A stretch of DNA of 64,000 bases, taken from positions 35,517-99,516 of the forward strand of contig JALTKS010000110.1 of assembly GCA_027006175.1 (NCBI GenBank). The letters run 5' to 3'. A program made the position numbers and the translations under genes. Numbering within the stretch: the first letter of the stretch is position 1; every line of letters begins with the position of its first letter. Positions 8,054 through 19,626 of this stretch are shown here, one piece after another. The notes beneath the pieces were generated by a model, which saw nothing but the letters and a program-made list of their open reading frames with translations, was not told the DNA's origin and searched no databases. The stretch comes from Gammaproteobacteria bacterium (GTDB lineage: Bacteria; Pseudomonadota; Gammaproteobacteria; AKS1).

Positions 8054-9100
8054 CTAAACTTGCCAGGTATCATCAAGCTGACTGACGGGCATTGGTATGA
8101 CTTCAATTAATTTACTCACACCTTCTTTATTGGTAAATTCTACCTCTACTTTTTCTGCGGTGCGTCCCTGACTATATCGCGCTGAAATTTGTGCAGCTAA
8201 TTCAATATCTTCGTCACTCACCTCACCATCAATTAAGGTTAATGGTCCGGCGTGGCTCGTTGTCTTAATACTGGCAAACATTTTACGATAGCCGGAAAGA
8301 AAATTATTCTCACCTTCTTCGCGACCAATGATCAATTTAAAATGTTTCTTCGGGCGAATATGACGACCGACTTTTAATAACATGATGTCATCGAGTTCAT
8401 AACGACGTTCACCGCGCGATGTCCACAAGTCAGCAATTTTCTTCGAGTAATGTGCATCGGTTAAGAAACAACAGCCACCGGCAGGTTGTGCGTAATCTTC
8501 AAAACCATATTGTTCTGCCAGTGCCATTTGTGGCTTACGAGTACGACCACTGAAATCAAATAATTTTTCACGATCCAGCCAACCTTTCTGCTCTGGCAGA
8601 GTCGGCGGCAAATGCTGAGCACATAAAGGGCGTACTAATAAATCACCCGCACCAGACTCTCGTGCAATCACCGGCATGGTATCTTTACGCTGCGACATCG
8701 GGCGCTGCCCAATCACTTCACCGGTAATAATAAAATCAAAACCATTTTCTTCAATCCATTGATGGGCTTTTTTAACCATGAAACCTTTACAGTCCAGACA
8801 AGGGTTCATGTGTTGCCCGTAGCCATGCGATGGATTAATCACAATGTCTTTGTACTCTTCAATAACATCAACAATGTGTAGCTTAATGCCTAATTGTTCA
8901 GCCACCCATAGTGCGTTATTACGTTTTGGCTTGGCTTTGTCTTTTTTACGAATCGCGTGGGTATGACCTTCAACACAAAAGCCGGTGTAAAAATTAATCC
9001 CTTCCACATGCACACCTTGCTCCATCACCGCTTTTGCGGCAAGAAGTGAGTCGAGGCCGCCGGAAATTAAAGCGACTGCTTTGCGTTGAGTTGTTGCCAT
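8054..9100 (-). CDS. PP-loop ATP-dependent sulfurtransferase, ThiI/MnmA-like
   Basis: A 348-residue enzyme with the PP-loop SGGLDSLL near the N terminus, shared by tRNA-thiolating enzymes that adenylate the target base. Other visible features are CVEGHTHAIRKK, a CxxC-type pair (NPCLDCKGF), ITGEVIGQRPMSQ and AGGCCFLTDAHYSKK with two adjacent cysteines. It is often annotated as a tRNA (5-methylaminomethyl-2-thiouridylate)-methyltransferase or ThiI-like protein, but it is not standard MnmA or ThiI, and the true substrate is unknown to me. The start at 9100 (MATTQRKAVALISGG) fits the family better than ATG 9133. Its neighbour TusA is the likely sulfur donor. Confidence 0.72.
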   Translation of the reverse strand: MATTQRKAVALISGGLDSLLAAKAVMEQGVHVEGINFYTGFCVEGHTHAIRKKDKAKPKRNNALWVAEQLGIKLHIVDVIEEYKDIVINPSHGYGQHMNPCLDCKGFMVKKAHQWIEENGFDFIITGEVIGQRPMSQRKDTMPVIARESGAGDLLVRPLCAQHLPPTLPEQKGWLDREKLFDFSGRTRKPQMALAEQYGFEDYAQPAGGCCFLTDAHYSKKIADLWTSRGERRYELDDIMLLKVGRHIRPKKHFKLIIGREEGENNFLSGYRKMFASIKTTSHAGPLTLIDGEVSDEDIELAAQISARYSQGRTAEKVEVEFTNKEGVSKLIEVIPMPVSQLDDTWQV

Positions 9101-9244
9101 GCTGATCAATACCGATTTTAAAGGGGGCGCCATTATAACAGAGCGTTTCTCTCAGAAACTATGTTCACCCATATAATAAGGTATAAATAAGCGCTATAAT
9201 TGCGCGCTAATTGTAAGATTTTGGGTTAAAAAACAAACATTACC

Positions 9245-10156
9245 ATGAGCAACGCCACAGATATTTCGACATTTCACGGTCTCATTGCCACTTTACAGTC
9301 ATTTTGGGCTGATCAGGGCTGTGCCATTCTGCAACCTTTCGACATGGAAATGGGTGCAGGCACCTTTCATCCAGCGACTTTTTTGCGCTCAATCGGCCCT
9401 GAACCGTGGCGAGCCGCCTATGTGCAGCCATCGCGCCGCCCAACCGATGGTCGTTATGGTGAAAACCCGAACCGTTTACAGCACTATTACCAATTTCAGG
9501 TGGCTTTGAAGCCTTCGCCAGACAATATTCAGGAACTGTATCTGGATTCACTGCATTTACTTGGTTTTGACCCACTCGAACATGATATTCGTTTTGTTGA
9601 AGATAACTGGGAATCCCCGACACTGGGTGCCTGGGGTTTAGGCTGGGAAGTCTGGCTCAATGGCATGGAAGTCACGCAATTTACCTATTTCCAACAAGTT
9701 GGTGGTATAGAGTGTCGTCCAGTTACCGGCGAAATCACCTACGGCCTTGAACGCCTTGCCATGTATATGCAGGGTGTTGATAGCGTGTTTGATCTGATTT
9801 GGTCGAAAAGTGACGCCGGCACCATTACCTATGGTGATGTATTTCACCAAAACGAAGTTGAGCAATCCACCTACAACTTTGAACATGCTGATGTCGATAC
9901 ACTTTTCGCATGGTTCGATAGCTGTGAAAAACAAAGCCAACAACTGATTGAAGCGGATCTTCCGATGCCGGCTTATGAGCAAGTGTTAAAAGCATCACAT
10001 ACCTTTAACTTACTCGATGCGCGCCATGCGATTTCTGTAACCGAACGCCAAGCTTATATATTACGGATTCGTACCTTATCACGAGCCGTTGCTCAGGCTT
10101 ATTTTGCCAAACGAGAAGCGCTTGGCTTCCCAATGGTTAAAGGAGCTAAATCATGA
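9245..10156 (+). CDS. glyQ: Glycyl-tRNA synthetase alpha subunit
   Basis: The 303-residue catalytic subunit of the bacterial alpha2beta2 glycyl-tRNA synthetase. It begins [39 protein letters not shown], the class II synthetase region that binds ATP and glycine, and carries [16 protein letters not shown]. Its length matches the family. It overlaps glyS by four bases (ATGA). A TATAAT at 9195-9200 upstream may be the -10 of the operon, but no clear -35 is seen. The gene runs towards the proposed origin, opposite to the local trend. Confidence 0.98.
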   Translation: MSNATDISTFHGLIATLQSFWADQGCAILQPFDMEMGAGTFHPATFLRSIGPEPWRAAYVQPSRRPTDGRYGENPNRLQHYYQFQVALKPSPDNIQELYLDSLHLLGFDPLEHDIRFVEDNWESPTLGAWGLGWEVWLNGMEVTQFTYFQQVGGIECRPVTGEITYGLERLAMYMQGVDSVFDLIWSKSDAGTITYGDVFHQNEVEQSTYNFEHADVDTLFAWFDSCEKQSQQLIEADLPMPAYEQVLKASHTFNLLDARHAISVTERQAYILRIRTLSRAVAQAYFAKREALGFPMVKGAKS

Positions 10157-12243
10157 GCAACGTAAATGATTTACTCATTGAAATTGGCACCGAAGAATTA
10201 CCGCCAAAAGCACTGCTTACATTATCTCAGGCATTTGAAAAAAGTGTTGCCAGTGATCTAAACGATGCCGGTCTTGCTTGCACTAACATTAAAGCTTTTG
10301 CCGCACCACGCCGTCTTGCTCTGCTTATTAGCGATCTTGATGAAAAACAGGCTGACCGTGAAATTGAAAAACGCGGTCCCGCTTTAACCGCCGCCTTTGG
10401 TGAAGATGGTTGCCCAACCAAAGCGGCTGAAGGTTTTGCCCGTTCCTGTGGTGTTGAATCAGTTGATCAACTTTCAGAGTTAAAAACGGATAAGGGCGCA
10501 TGGCTTGCTTATACCTTGCATGAAAAAGGTCAAACGGCCGCTGAACTTGTTCCTGATATTATTCGCAACGCACTGGATAAACTTCCTATCCCGAAACGCA
10601 TGCGTTGGGGTGCTGGCGATGCACAATTTGTTCGTCCTGTTCATTGGGTTGTGTTACTGCTCGGTAATACGGTTATTGATACGGAAATACTCGGTATCCA
10701 GAGCGACAATAAAACCTGGGGACATCGATTTCATCACCCTGCTTCCATGACCTTATTTGATCCGGCTGGCTATGCTGATCTTTTAAAATCACAAGGGTAT
10801 GTGGTTGCAGACTTTACTGAACGTCGTGAAATAGTACGCCAGGCGGTTACCGATATTGCTACAACGCAAAAAGGCACAGCTGTTATTGATGAAGCATTAC
10901 TCGATGAAGTCACCGCCATGGTTGAATGGCCTGTAGCGGTACTGGGTAATTTTGATAAAGCCTTCCTTGATGTGCCAATGGAATGTTTAATCAGCTCAAT
11001 GAAGAGCCATCAAAAATATTTTCACCTGGTTGATACTGATGGCAAATTAATGCCTCACTTTATTACTGTGAGTAATATTGATAGCAGCAATCTCGATACT
11101 GTTCGCAAAGGGAATGAACGCGTGATTCGACCGCGCCTGTCTGATGCTGAATTTTTCTGGCAACAGGATAAAAAACACCGACTCGATACACACCTTGAAA
11201 GCCTTAAAAAAGTGGTGTTTCAGAAAAAGCTCGGTAGTGTGCACGATAAATCTGAACGCATTGCCGCTTTAGCAAAAACCATTGCTGATACGCTCGGACA
11301 AGACAGCGATGCTGCCGTTCGTGCAGCCCAGCTTTGTAAATGTGACTTAATGTCTGAAATGGTTAATGAATTTCCTGATCTACAGGGTGTCATGGGGCGC
11401 TACTATGCTAGTGCCGATGGTGAGTCTGATAGTGTTGCGCAAGCCATTGAAGACCATTATAAACCACGCTTTGCCGGTGACGACTTACCCAACGACATTA
11501 TTGGTCAAGCCGTTTCGATTGCCGACAAACTCGATACACTGGTTGGGCTTTATGCCATTGGTCAACCACCAACGGGGCAAAAAGATCCCTATGCATTACG
11601 TCGTGCCGCTCTTGGTATTTTGCGTATTTGTATGGAATGTTCTCTTAACATTAATGTGCATGATCTTATTAGCATCGCGGCTGATAATTATAAAACCTTG
11701 TCACCTAAACTGGATGTTGCCGATAAGGTCGTTGATGATGTGTTTGATTTCATTCTAGGTCGTCTTGCGGTTTATTACAGTAATCAGGATTTCTCTGCTG
11801 ATGAAATCGATGCCATTGTTAGCTTACGCCCGGGGCAATTTAATGAACTTGATCAACGCCTACGTGCTGTTTCAGCCTTCCGCAAATTACCGGAAGCTGA
11901 AAGTTTAAGTGCTGCTAATACACGCATCACCAATATTCTTAAAAAGAGCAAACAGGCGATTGCTGATTCTGTTGATACAAATTTATTTGAAAGTACTGAA
12001 GAAAAATCTTTATATGATGCGATTCAATCATCACTTACTAACGTAGAGCCGTTACTTGAAAAAGGTGATTACACCACCGCCTTAACAAATCTTGCCAGCT
12101 TACGTGAACCGGTTGACCGTTTCTTTGATAACGTCATGGTCATGGCAGACGATGATGCCATTCGCAATAATCGCCTCGCGCTATTAAATACTTTACGCCA
12201 ACTCTTTTTACGCATTGCTGATTTATCACGTTTACAAAACTAA
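10153..12243 (+). CDS. glyS: Glycyl-tRNA synthetase beta subunit
   Basis: A 696-residue subunit that recognises tRNA-Gly in the tetrameric enzyme. It begins [16 protein letters not shown], typical of GlyS, and contains the HD-like domain ([20 protein letters not shown]) and the [18 protein letters not shown] motif; the C-terminal part is the anticodon-binding domain. The start overlaps the glyQ stop (ATGA). Four housekeeping genes follow with short gaps, so glyQ to plsC is probably one operon. Confidence 0.98.
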   Translation: MSNVNDLLIEIGTEELPPKALLTLSQAFEKSVASDLNDAGLACTNIKAFAAPRRLALLISDLDEKQADREIEKRGPALTAAFGEDGCPTKAAEGFARSCGVESVDQLSELKTDKGAWLAYTLHEKGQTAAELVPDIIRNALDKLPIPKRMRWGAGDAQFVRPVHWVVLLLGNTVIDTEILGIQSDNKTWGHRFHHPASMTLFDPAGYADLLKSQGYVVADFTERREIVRQAVTDIATTQKGTAVIDEALLDEVTAMVEWPVAVLGNFDKAFLDVPMECLISSMKSHQKYFHLVDTDGKLMPHFITVSNIDSSNLDTVRKGNERVIRPRLSDAEFFWQQDKKHRLDTHLESLKKVVFQKKLGSVHDKSERIAALAKTIADTLGQDSDAAVRAAQLCKCDLMSEMVNEFPDLQGVMGRYYASADGESDSVAQAIEDHYKPRFAGDDLPNDIIGQAVSIADKLDTLVGLYAIGQPPTGQKDPYALRRAALGILRICMECSLNINVHDLISIAADNYKTLSPKLDVADKVVDDVFDFILGRLAVYYSNQDFSADEIDAIVSLRPGQFNELDQRLRAVSAFRKLPEAESLSAANTRITNILKKSKQAIADSVDTNLFESTEEKSLYDAIQSSLTNVEPLLEKGDYTTALTNLASLREPVDRFFDNVMVMADDDAIRNNRLALLNTLRQLFLRIADLSRLQN

Positions 12244-12255
12244 CGGAGGGCATCC

Positions 12256-12603
12256 ATGAACAGTCCACAGAATCAGGATTCATACAACGAGATGCTGAGT
12301 GCTATTCAGGCCTTCCACGATAAACATGATTTCAAAGGCACTGGCGGTGAAGATCTTCCTTACCGTGTTGCCTTAATGGCAGAAGAGTTAGGTGAAATTT
12401 CTTCTGCCATTACTAAAGGCAAATCAAACCAACAACTTGCTGAAGAATGTGCTGACTTAATGATTCTGGTAATGGGAACAGCCATTGCCGCTAACTTTGA
12501 CCTTAAACAATCATTTTGGAAAAAAATGGATAAGCTGATGAAACGTGAATCCAAAATGATTAATGGTAAAATCCGTGTATCTGAATTTAGAGATGTGAAC
12601 TAA
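12256..12603 (+). CDS. MazG-like nucleotide pyrophosphohydrolase
   Basis: A 115-residue all-alpha protein with the metal-binding pattern of the MazG superfamily: EELGEISSA, followed about 25 residues later by EECADLMILV. Such enzymes hydrolyse nucleoside triphosphates to monophosphates and pyrophosphate, often non-canonical ones. The exact substrate cannot be read from sequence. A good ribosome site (ACGGAGGGC) lies between the glyS stop and its ATG, and gmhB follows two bases after the stop, so it is in the middle of the operon. Confidence 0.75.
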   Translation: MNSPQNQDSYNEMLSAIQAFHDKHDFKGTGGEDLPYRVALMAEELGEISSAITKGKSNQQLAEECADLMILVMGTAIAANFDLKQSFWKKMDKLMKRESKMINGKIRVSEFRDVN

Positions 12604-12605
12604 CC

Positions 12606-13160
12606 ATGCCACTTATTATTCTTGATCGTGATGGCGTGATTAATGAAGACTCTGATGACTTCATTAAATCACCGGATGAATGGCAACCCTTACCGGGTAG
12701 TATGGAAGCCATTGCTCAACTAAATAATGCTGGCTGGCAAGTGGTCGTTGCGACTAACCAATCTGGTATTGCACGAAAACTTTTTGATCTTGATACCTTG
12801 CATGCCATTCACGACAAAATGCATCGGCTAGCGCATGAATACGGTGGTGCTATTGATGCCATCTTCTTTTGTCCTCATGGTCCCAAAGATGATTGTGATT
12901 GTCGCAAACCCCTACCTGGTTTATTTGAACAAATTGCAAAACGCCTTAATACCAATTTAGAAGGTGTCCCCTGTATCGGTGATTCACTTCGTGATATTCA
13001 GGCAGCACAGGCGGTAGGTGGTCAACCCATCCTGGTTCGTACCGGCAAGGGAACCAAAACCCTCTATGCAGAACAGGGCATTGACGATGTCCCCGTTTAT
13101 TGTGATCTAAAACAGGCCGTGCATGCTTTACTGGCAGGCACGCTATTAAATGACTCTTAA
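12606..13160 (+). CDS. gmhB: D-glycero-beta-D-manno-heptose-1,7-bisphosphate 7-phosphatase
   Basis: A 184-residue HAD-family phosphatase of ADP-heptose (lipopolysaccharide core) synthesis. It starts ILDRDGVINEDSDDFI with the nucleophile and acid Asp pair, has the second HAD motif VVATNQSG, and carries the GmhB zinc site FFCPHGPKDDCDCRKP with its Cys/His cluster. The family length is matched. It overlaps plsC by 11 bases. The glyS-gmhB-plsC order is common in gammaproteobacteria. Confidence 0.93.
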   Translation: MPLIILDRDGVINEDSDDFIKSPDEWQPLPGSMEAIAQLNNAGWQVVVATNQSGIARKLFDLDTLHAIHDKMHRLAHEYGGAIDAIFFCPHGPKDDCDCRKPLPGLFEQIAKRLNTNLEGVPCIGDSLRDIQAAQAVGGQPILVRTGKGTKTLYAEQGIDDVPVYCDLKQAVHALLAGTLLNDS

Positions 13161-13875
13161 CATGCTTTTTTTACGATCACTTATTTTTTCTATCGGCATG
13201 ATATTAGCAACCATTATTCTTGCTACACCCTGTTTTTTAACGATTCTATTACCGCACCGCTGGCGTTATGCCTATCTGCACCTATGGCATCGCTTTGTTA
13301 TATGGTGGCTAGAAGTGACCTGTAATATTCATTATGAAGTAGAAGGGCTTGAGAATATTAACGGTATCGATTCAGCAATCGTTTTCTGTCGTCATGAATC
13401 TACCTGGGAAACGCTTGCGCTGACTAATATTTTTCCCATTCAAACCTGGCTTATTAAGCGTGAACTTCTCTGGGTGCCCTTCTTTGGTTGGGCTATCTGG
13501 GTACTTGAACCCATCGCGATTAATCGCAAAGCAGGTCGAAAAGCCCTTAATCAGGTTATTTCGCAAGGAAAACAGCGACTTGAACAAAATCGCTGGGTGA
13601 TTACCTTCCCGGAAGGCACTCGCCTTCAACCAACAGAAACGAAACCCTTTGGTGTGGGTGGCGCTATGTTAGCCGCTAAAACAGGTAAGCCGGTAATTCC
13701 TGTAACGCATAACGCAGGGGACTTTTGGCGAAAACGTGGTTTCATTAAATATCCTGGTACAGTCAAAATTGTTGTTGGTCCGGCAATACAAACCAAAGGG
13801 CGAAAAGCATCTGATATTAATAAAGAGGCTGAAAGCTGGATGAACTCAGAACGTAAAAAATTACTCACTTCATAA
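13150..13875 (+). CDS. plsC: 1-acyl-sn-glycerol-3-phosphate acyltransferase (PlsC family)
   Basis: A 241-residue membrane protein. A long hydrophobic N-terminal segment (about 5-35) is followed by the acyltransferase motif I as CRHESTWET, the H-x4-E variant of HX4D that is normal in this subfamily. Motif III is FPEGTRL and motif IV is PVIPVTHNAG. It acylates lysophosphatidate to phosphatidate in phospholipid synthesis. Two starts are possible, ATG 13150 (overlapping gmhB) and ATG 13162; the first is given. It ends the glyQ operon at a hairpin shared with the facing gene. Confidence 0.88.
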   Translation: MTLNMLFLRSLIFSIGMILATIILATPCFLTILLPHRWRYAYLHLWHRFVIWWLEVTCNIHYEVEGLENINGIDSAIVFCRHESTWETLALTNIFPIQTWLIKRELLWVPFFGWAIWVLEPIAINRKAGRKALNQVISQGKQRLEQNRWVITFPEGTRLQPTETKPFGVGGAMLAAKTGKPVIPVTHNAGDFWRKRGFIKYPGTVKIVVGPAIQTKGRKASDINKEAESWMNSERKKLLTS

Positions 13876-13885
13876 AGTAATGAAG

Positions 13886-13909
13886 TAGCCCCGTACACAG
13901 ACGGGGCTA
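13886..13909. terminator. Hairpin between convergent plsC and VPLPA-CTERM genes
   Basis: TAGCCCCGT and ACGGGGCTA form a perfect 9-bp stem with a 6-base loop, centred between two converging genes. The flanking T-runs are weak on both sides, so termination may be only partial. Confidence 0.65.
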
Positions 13910-13931
13910 GTTGTTGAACATTTAAGATGGA

Positions 13932-14600
13932 TTAAACGTTAGCTTTACGTCTTGAGAACCCAAACAGACCTAACATTGCTGAACCAAACAACCATGCTGC
14001 TGCAGGTACGGGTACAACTGATGCCGGTGCTGTTAGTGTAAATGAAACATTATCGGCATATCCGTCATTAGACGTTCCTTCGCGGCGTATTGATTCAATC
14101 ATAAACCTGATAGAACTAGTTAAATTAGGGACACTATTTGCCTTTGATTGAAAGTTTGGCAAATTACCAGAAATAAGACTTCTTTCCCATATGCCCGGGT
14201 CATTAGTAGAAGACATAAGCGAAAAGCTGCTTAGCAAACTACCCGTTGCATCAGCACCATCAAAAAATGATGCAGTGTAGATAGACTCATCACCTTGAAA
14301 GTCGAAGCCAAACAAATCAGCTGACATTTCAAAGTTCAAACCTGTTGATGATAGGCTTGCTAAATCCGATATAGTTAGGTTGTATACCTGATTAATACTG
14401 TTATATTGTCCATCGCCAGCATAGAAATAAGGTCCTGTATCAATACTCGGGAAACCACCACTCCCACCCGGTTGAGAAAAATAACTTCCAATCCAGCCGG
14501 TTGTGTTATTGTCAAATGTTCCGTTGACGATAACATTTGCCATGCTAACACCTGGCAACATTAGTAATAGTGTCAGTAATAAACGATTAATATTATTCAT
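13932..14600 (-). CDS. Exported protein with VPLPA-type CTERM sorting signal
   Basis: A 222-residue exported protein. A signal peptide (MNNINRLLLTLLLMLPGVSMA) is followed by a beta-rich domain beginning NVIVNGTFDNNTTGWIG, the usual opening of jelly-roll or carbohydrate-binding-like surface proteins. The C terminus is a tripartite signal: VPVPAAAWLFGSAMLG, a hydrophobic helix, then an Arg cluster (SRRK). This is the VPLPA-CTERM form recognised by exosortase systems of polysaccharide-producing bacteria. The start at 14600 has a strong AAGGAG ribosome site; an upstream frame extension lacks one. No exosortase lies in the window, so processing must be encoded elsewhere. Confidence 0.8.
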   Translation of the reverse strand: MNNINRLLLTLLLMLPGVSMANVIVNGTFDNNTTGWIGSYFSQPGGSGGFPSIDTGPYFYAGDGQYNSINQVYNLTISDLASLSSTGLNFEMSADLFGFDFQGDESIYTASFFDGADATGSLLSSFSLMSSTNDPGIWERSLISGNLPNFQSKANSVPNLTSSIRFMIESIRREGTSNDGYADNVSFTLTAPASVVPVPAAAWLFGSAMLGLFGFSRRKANV

Positions 14601-14721
14601 TTTTACACTCCTTGATATTTTCACTGATCCTGAATTGCAATATAACAAGAATTGTGTGGGTATTAAAAGTAAGAATTTTTATATATGAAAAAAGACTAAC
14701 AACTATAAATAAAACTAATAA

Positions 14722-15358
14722 CTAAAAAACTTCTTTATCCAATATGTTTTTAACAACAGGCAGTAATTTGTTTACCCACTGCTTATACATTATTGCCGAA
14801 GGGTGCAAACCATCAAACGCTATCAGTGAGTTATCATTTTTCGCTTTTCTTGATATAAGCGTAATATCAACATAATACACACCTGCTTTTTGACTCAGTG
14901 TTTTATTCACTTTATTAAACGCATCTAGATCGCGGCTAATTGCCTCTGGATTAAATCTCTGAGCAAAGGGGGTTACACCATAATCAGGGATGGATAGATG
15001 ACTGAAGTAGGCGTTTAAAGTTTTGTTGATAGGCATCGAGACTACCGCCACGAAATTGGTCATTAACCCCTATTAATAGTGTCACCACATCATAGGGCGT
15101 GTTTAACTGGCTTGCTGAAATTGCTTGTTCTAATTCTATTGTTGACCAGCCGGTTGCCGCTATTATTTCAACACTCGATTTTATATCTTGTTTTTCTAAG
15201 GCCTGTGCTAATTGAATGGGCCATCGGAGTTTTAGATCAACACTTTGCCCGATGGTATATGAATCACCCAGAGCGAGGATTTTGCTTGTTATTTTTTCTT
15301 GTGCAGGTAAAGATGACACGAACAATAACAACGTCCCTGTTACTAACAATCGAAACAT
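14722..15358 (-). pseudogene. SGNH/GDSL hydrolase broken by a deletion and frameshift
   Basis: Two overlapping frames together give an exported SGNH hydrolase. The first (ATG 15358 to a stop at 14984) has a signal peptide, block I GDSYTIGQS with the nucleophile Ser, and block III IGVNDQFRGG. The second (down to 14722) has SIPDYGVTPFAQRF, YVDITLISR and block V DGLHPSAIMY with the catalytic Asp and His. Comparison with intact members suggests about a dozen residues between QNFKRLLQSSI and SIPDYGV are missing, and the reading frame changes there, near 14985-15010. A small deletion not divisible by three explains both. The triad is split over two frames, so no active enzyme is expected unless this is a sequence error. 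Confidence 0.75.
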
Positions 15359-15633
15359 TATGTGTCGGCTTTTGTTAGTTCAATTCTCTTTTTTATTAAC
15401 GGAAAATAGTTCGCAAACTGCCACGTCATAATGATGATACCCAGTACCAACATGCTATAAGCAACATCCATATTATTTAAGATAGGAAGAAAAGCGTTAC
15501 CTTGTGCACCCCAAATACCATATAAGGCCAAACCGACTAGAATATTACCGATGGCGCCAATAATCTGGATTTTCATTAAACGTTTATTGACGTCTTTGAG
15601 TGCTTGTTGTTTTTCTTGCTCGTTAACGATCAT
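15358..15633 (-). CDS. Small two-helix membrane protein, unknown function
   Basis: A 91-residue protein with a charged N terminus, a first membrane helix around residues 24-45 (IIGAIGNILVGLALYGIWG), a second around 58-78 (YSMLVLGIIIMTWQFANYF) and a basic tail. I do not recognise a family. Its stop shares a base with the start of the broken hydrolase (TAATG), so the two were probably co-transcribed and coupled. It lies 19 bases after the ytoQ-like gene. Confidence 0.65.
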   Translation of the reverse strand: MIVNEQEKQQALKDVNKRLMKIQIIGAIGNILVGLALYGIWGAQGNAFLPILNNMDVAYSMLVLGIIIMTWQFANYFPLIKKRIELTKADT

Positions 15634-15652
15634 ATTAAAGACCTCGAACTTA

Positions 15653-16093
15653 TTATTGACTAGTAACGTACTTTAATAATTCGACAACCTGTTCTGGTGT
15701 TTTTGCCCAGGCCATTGCTGAGCCATCGACTTCTTTTAATGGATGAACAATATCTTCATCATGCAATGTTATATAGGGTTTTCCAAGTGCCGCACATTGG
15801 CCTGCGTCAAAAGCTGCATTCCACTGTTTATATTTATCTCCAAACCGAACAATAACCACATCGCTTTTTTCGATTAAGGTTTTTGTACGAATCGCATTTA
15901 CTTTGGCTGATTTATTGTCACGCCAAAAATTATCAACTTCTTCACCAAGCACGTCACCGGCTGCATCGCTAGCATCATGGTCAGTCACTGCAGAGGTAAA
16001 ATCGATAGGAAGTTTTGCCTGTTCGGCACCACTAATAATTTTCTCACGCCAGTCGGTGTGAATTTCACCGGATAGGTAAACAGTCCATCTCAT
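15653..16093 (-). CDS. YtoQ-family protein
   Basis: A 146-residue soluble protein that matches the YtoQ family: MRWTVYLSGEIHTDWREKI at the start, DFTSAVTDHDASDAAGD, a WRDNKSAKVNAIRTKTLI segment and FGDKYKQWNAAFDAG. The fold is probably Rossmann-like, close to nucleoside 2-deoxyribosyltransferases (EKSDVVIVRFGDKYKQWNA resembles the 'many others act here' helix). The biochemical role is not established to my knowledge. It begins two bases after the gyrB stop and may be read through from that gene. Confidence 0.75.
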   Translation of the reverse strand: MRWTVYLSGEIHTDWREKIISGAEQAKLPIDFTSAVTDHDASDAAGDVLGEEVDNFWRDNKSAKVNAIRTKTLIEKSDVVIVRFGDKYKQWNAAFDAGQCAALGKPYITLHDEDIVHPLKEVDGSAMAWAKTPEQVVELLKYVTSQ

Positions 16094-16095
16094 TA

Positions 16096-18504
<2,409 letters not shown>

Positions 18505-18528
18505 TTACTCTCCAAAACAAGTCAATTA

Positions 18529-19602
18529 TTATACCACTTCTTTTACTTCGCCGTGTTTCACGTGAAACATTGCTGGTATCTGGTCTTTTATATCCGGGAG
18601 TTGTTCGGGTGTTATCGCAGTGACGACTAATTGTGAGCCTGTAGCCAACAAAACCTTCATTAATTTACTGCAGTGCCCTGCATCAAGCTCAGCACTAATA
18701 TCATCGATTAATACGGTACCAGGTTTACCAGTGGCATTCATTAGTAATTGTGCTTGCCCTAATACCAGAGCGCTGACTAATAACTTTTGTTGCCCACGAG
18801 ACAAACGCTCTCTTGCGGCAACGCCATCTCGTTTAAATACCAGATCAGCGCGTTGTGGTCCGTACCGTGAGTAACCCAGTTCTCGATCTTTGTCTCGATT
18901 CTTCGCTAATAATTCATTTAAAGGGATATCTGCTTCCCATCCAGCCCGATATTGCATTGTAATATCGTCACAACCAAGCATTTCTCTTACTGAAGCACTA
19001 AATAGTGGTTGTAAACTCTTTACGTATTGGTTTCGGTAATCATGCAATAAAGCCGCTGAGGTCGCCATTTCTAACTCCCAGTGCTCTATTTGTTGCACTG
19101 ATTGTCTTAACGCCGCATTTCGTTGCTTCATTGAACGCATATAACGCTGCCAAACCGGATAAAAAGATTGTTCCACGTGAAACACGCCCCAATCCAGAAA
19201 TTTACGACGTTGACTGGGACCTTGATCGATTAAATCAAAGCTCTGTTGATTAATTAATTGTATTGGTAATAAATGCGCTAATTCTGCACCGCTACGAATA
19301 GGATTTCCATCTAATCGCAGTAATCGTTTACCTTGTTTATATTGAAAACCTAATTTTTGGCTTAAACCCGCTGTTGTGCGTAATTGGGCAAAGATTGTTA
19401 ATGCCTCTTGCTCTGATTGAATGACATGATTTAAACGACTGGTACGAAAAGAACGACCTGTACCTAATAAATTAAAGGCTTCTAACAGGCTTGTTTTACC
19501 GCTGGCATTCGCACCGGTAATGATATTAAGACCTGACTTAAGTGTAAGTTGTGCGGATTGAATATTCCGACAATGGCTTATTTTTATTATTTCTATGCTC
19601 AT
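18529..19602 (-). CDS. recF: DNA repair protein RecF
   Basis: A 357-residue ABC/SMC-like ATPase that helps load RecA at gaps in DNA. Walker A is GANASGKTSLLEAF near residue 30. The signature is RLSRGQQKLLVSAL and Walker B is GTVLIDDISAELD. Its C-terminal coding sequence contains an exact parS site (translated as MFHVKHGE) and an internal near-exact parS (read as VFHVEQ), so the gene doubles as a ParB landing zone. It lies between dnaN and gyrB, with short gaps suggesting one operon. Confidence 0.97.
   Translation of the reverse strand: MSIEIIKISHCRNIQSAQLTLKSGLNIITGANASGKTSLLEAFNLLGTGRSFRTSRLNHVIQSEQEALTIFAQLRTTAGLSQKLGFQYKQGKRLLRLDGNPIRSGAELAHLLPIQLINQQSFDLIDQGPSQRRKFLDWGVFHVEQSFYPVWQRYMRSMKQRNAALRQSVQQIEHWELEMATSAALLHDYRNQYVKSLQPLFSASVREMLGCDDITMQYRAGWEADIPLNELLAKNRDKDRELGYSRYGPQRADLVFKRDGVAARERLSRGQQKLLVSALVLGQAQLLMNATGKPGTVLIDDISAELDAGHCSKLMKVLLATGSQLVVTAITPEQLPDIKDQIPAMFHVKHGEVKEVV
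18554..18569. promoter_or_regulatory. parS site 1 (ParB-binding), inside recF
   Basis: TGTTTCACGTGAAACA is an exact copy of the conserved 16-bp chromosomal parS palindrome. It lies in the last codons of recF, about 2.3 kb from the proposed oriC and 12 kb from parA-parB. ParB should load here and spread to segregate the origin region. Confidence 0.93.
19169..19184. promoter_or_regulatory. parS site 2 (one mismatch), inside recF
   Basis: TGTTCCACGTGAAACA differs from the perfect parS palindrome only at the fifth base, a position that varies in functional sites of other bacteria. It is 615 bases from site 1, within the same gene. Clustering of two sites makes chance unlikely. Confidence 0.85.
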
Positions 19603-19626
19603 TTCCTGGTTTATCCAGGAAAAAAT

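Noticed and set aside
9165-9200. Promoter of glyQ with TATAAT at 9195-9200
   Set aside because: No acceptable -35 box lies 16-18 bases upstream, so it is mentioned in the glyQ entry but not listed as a feature.
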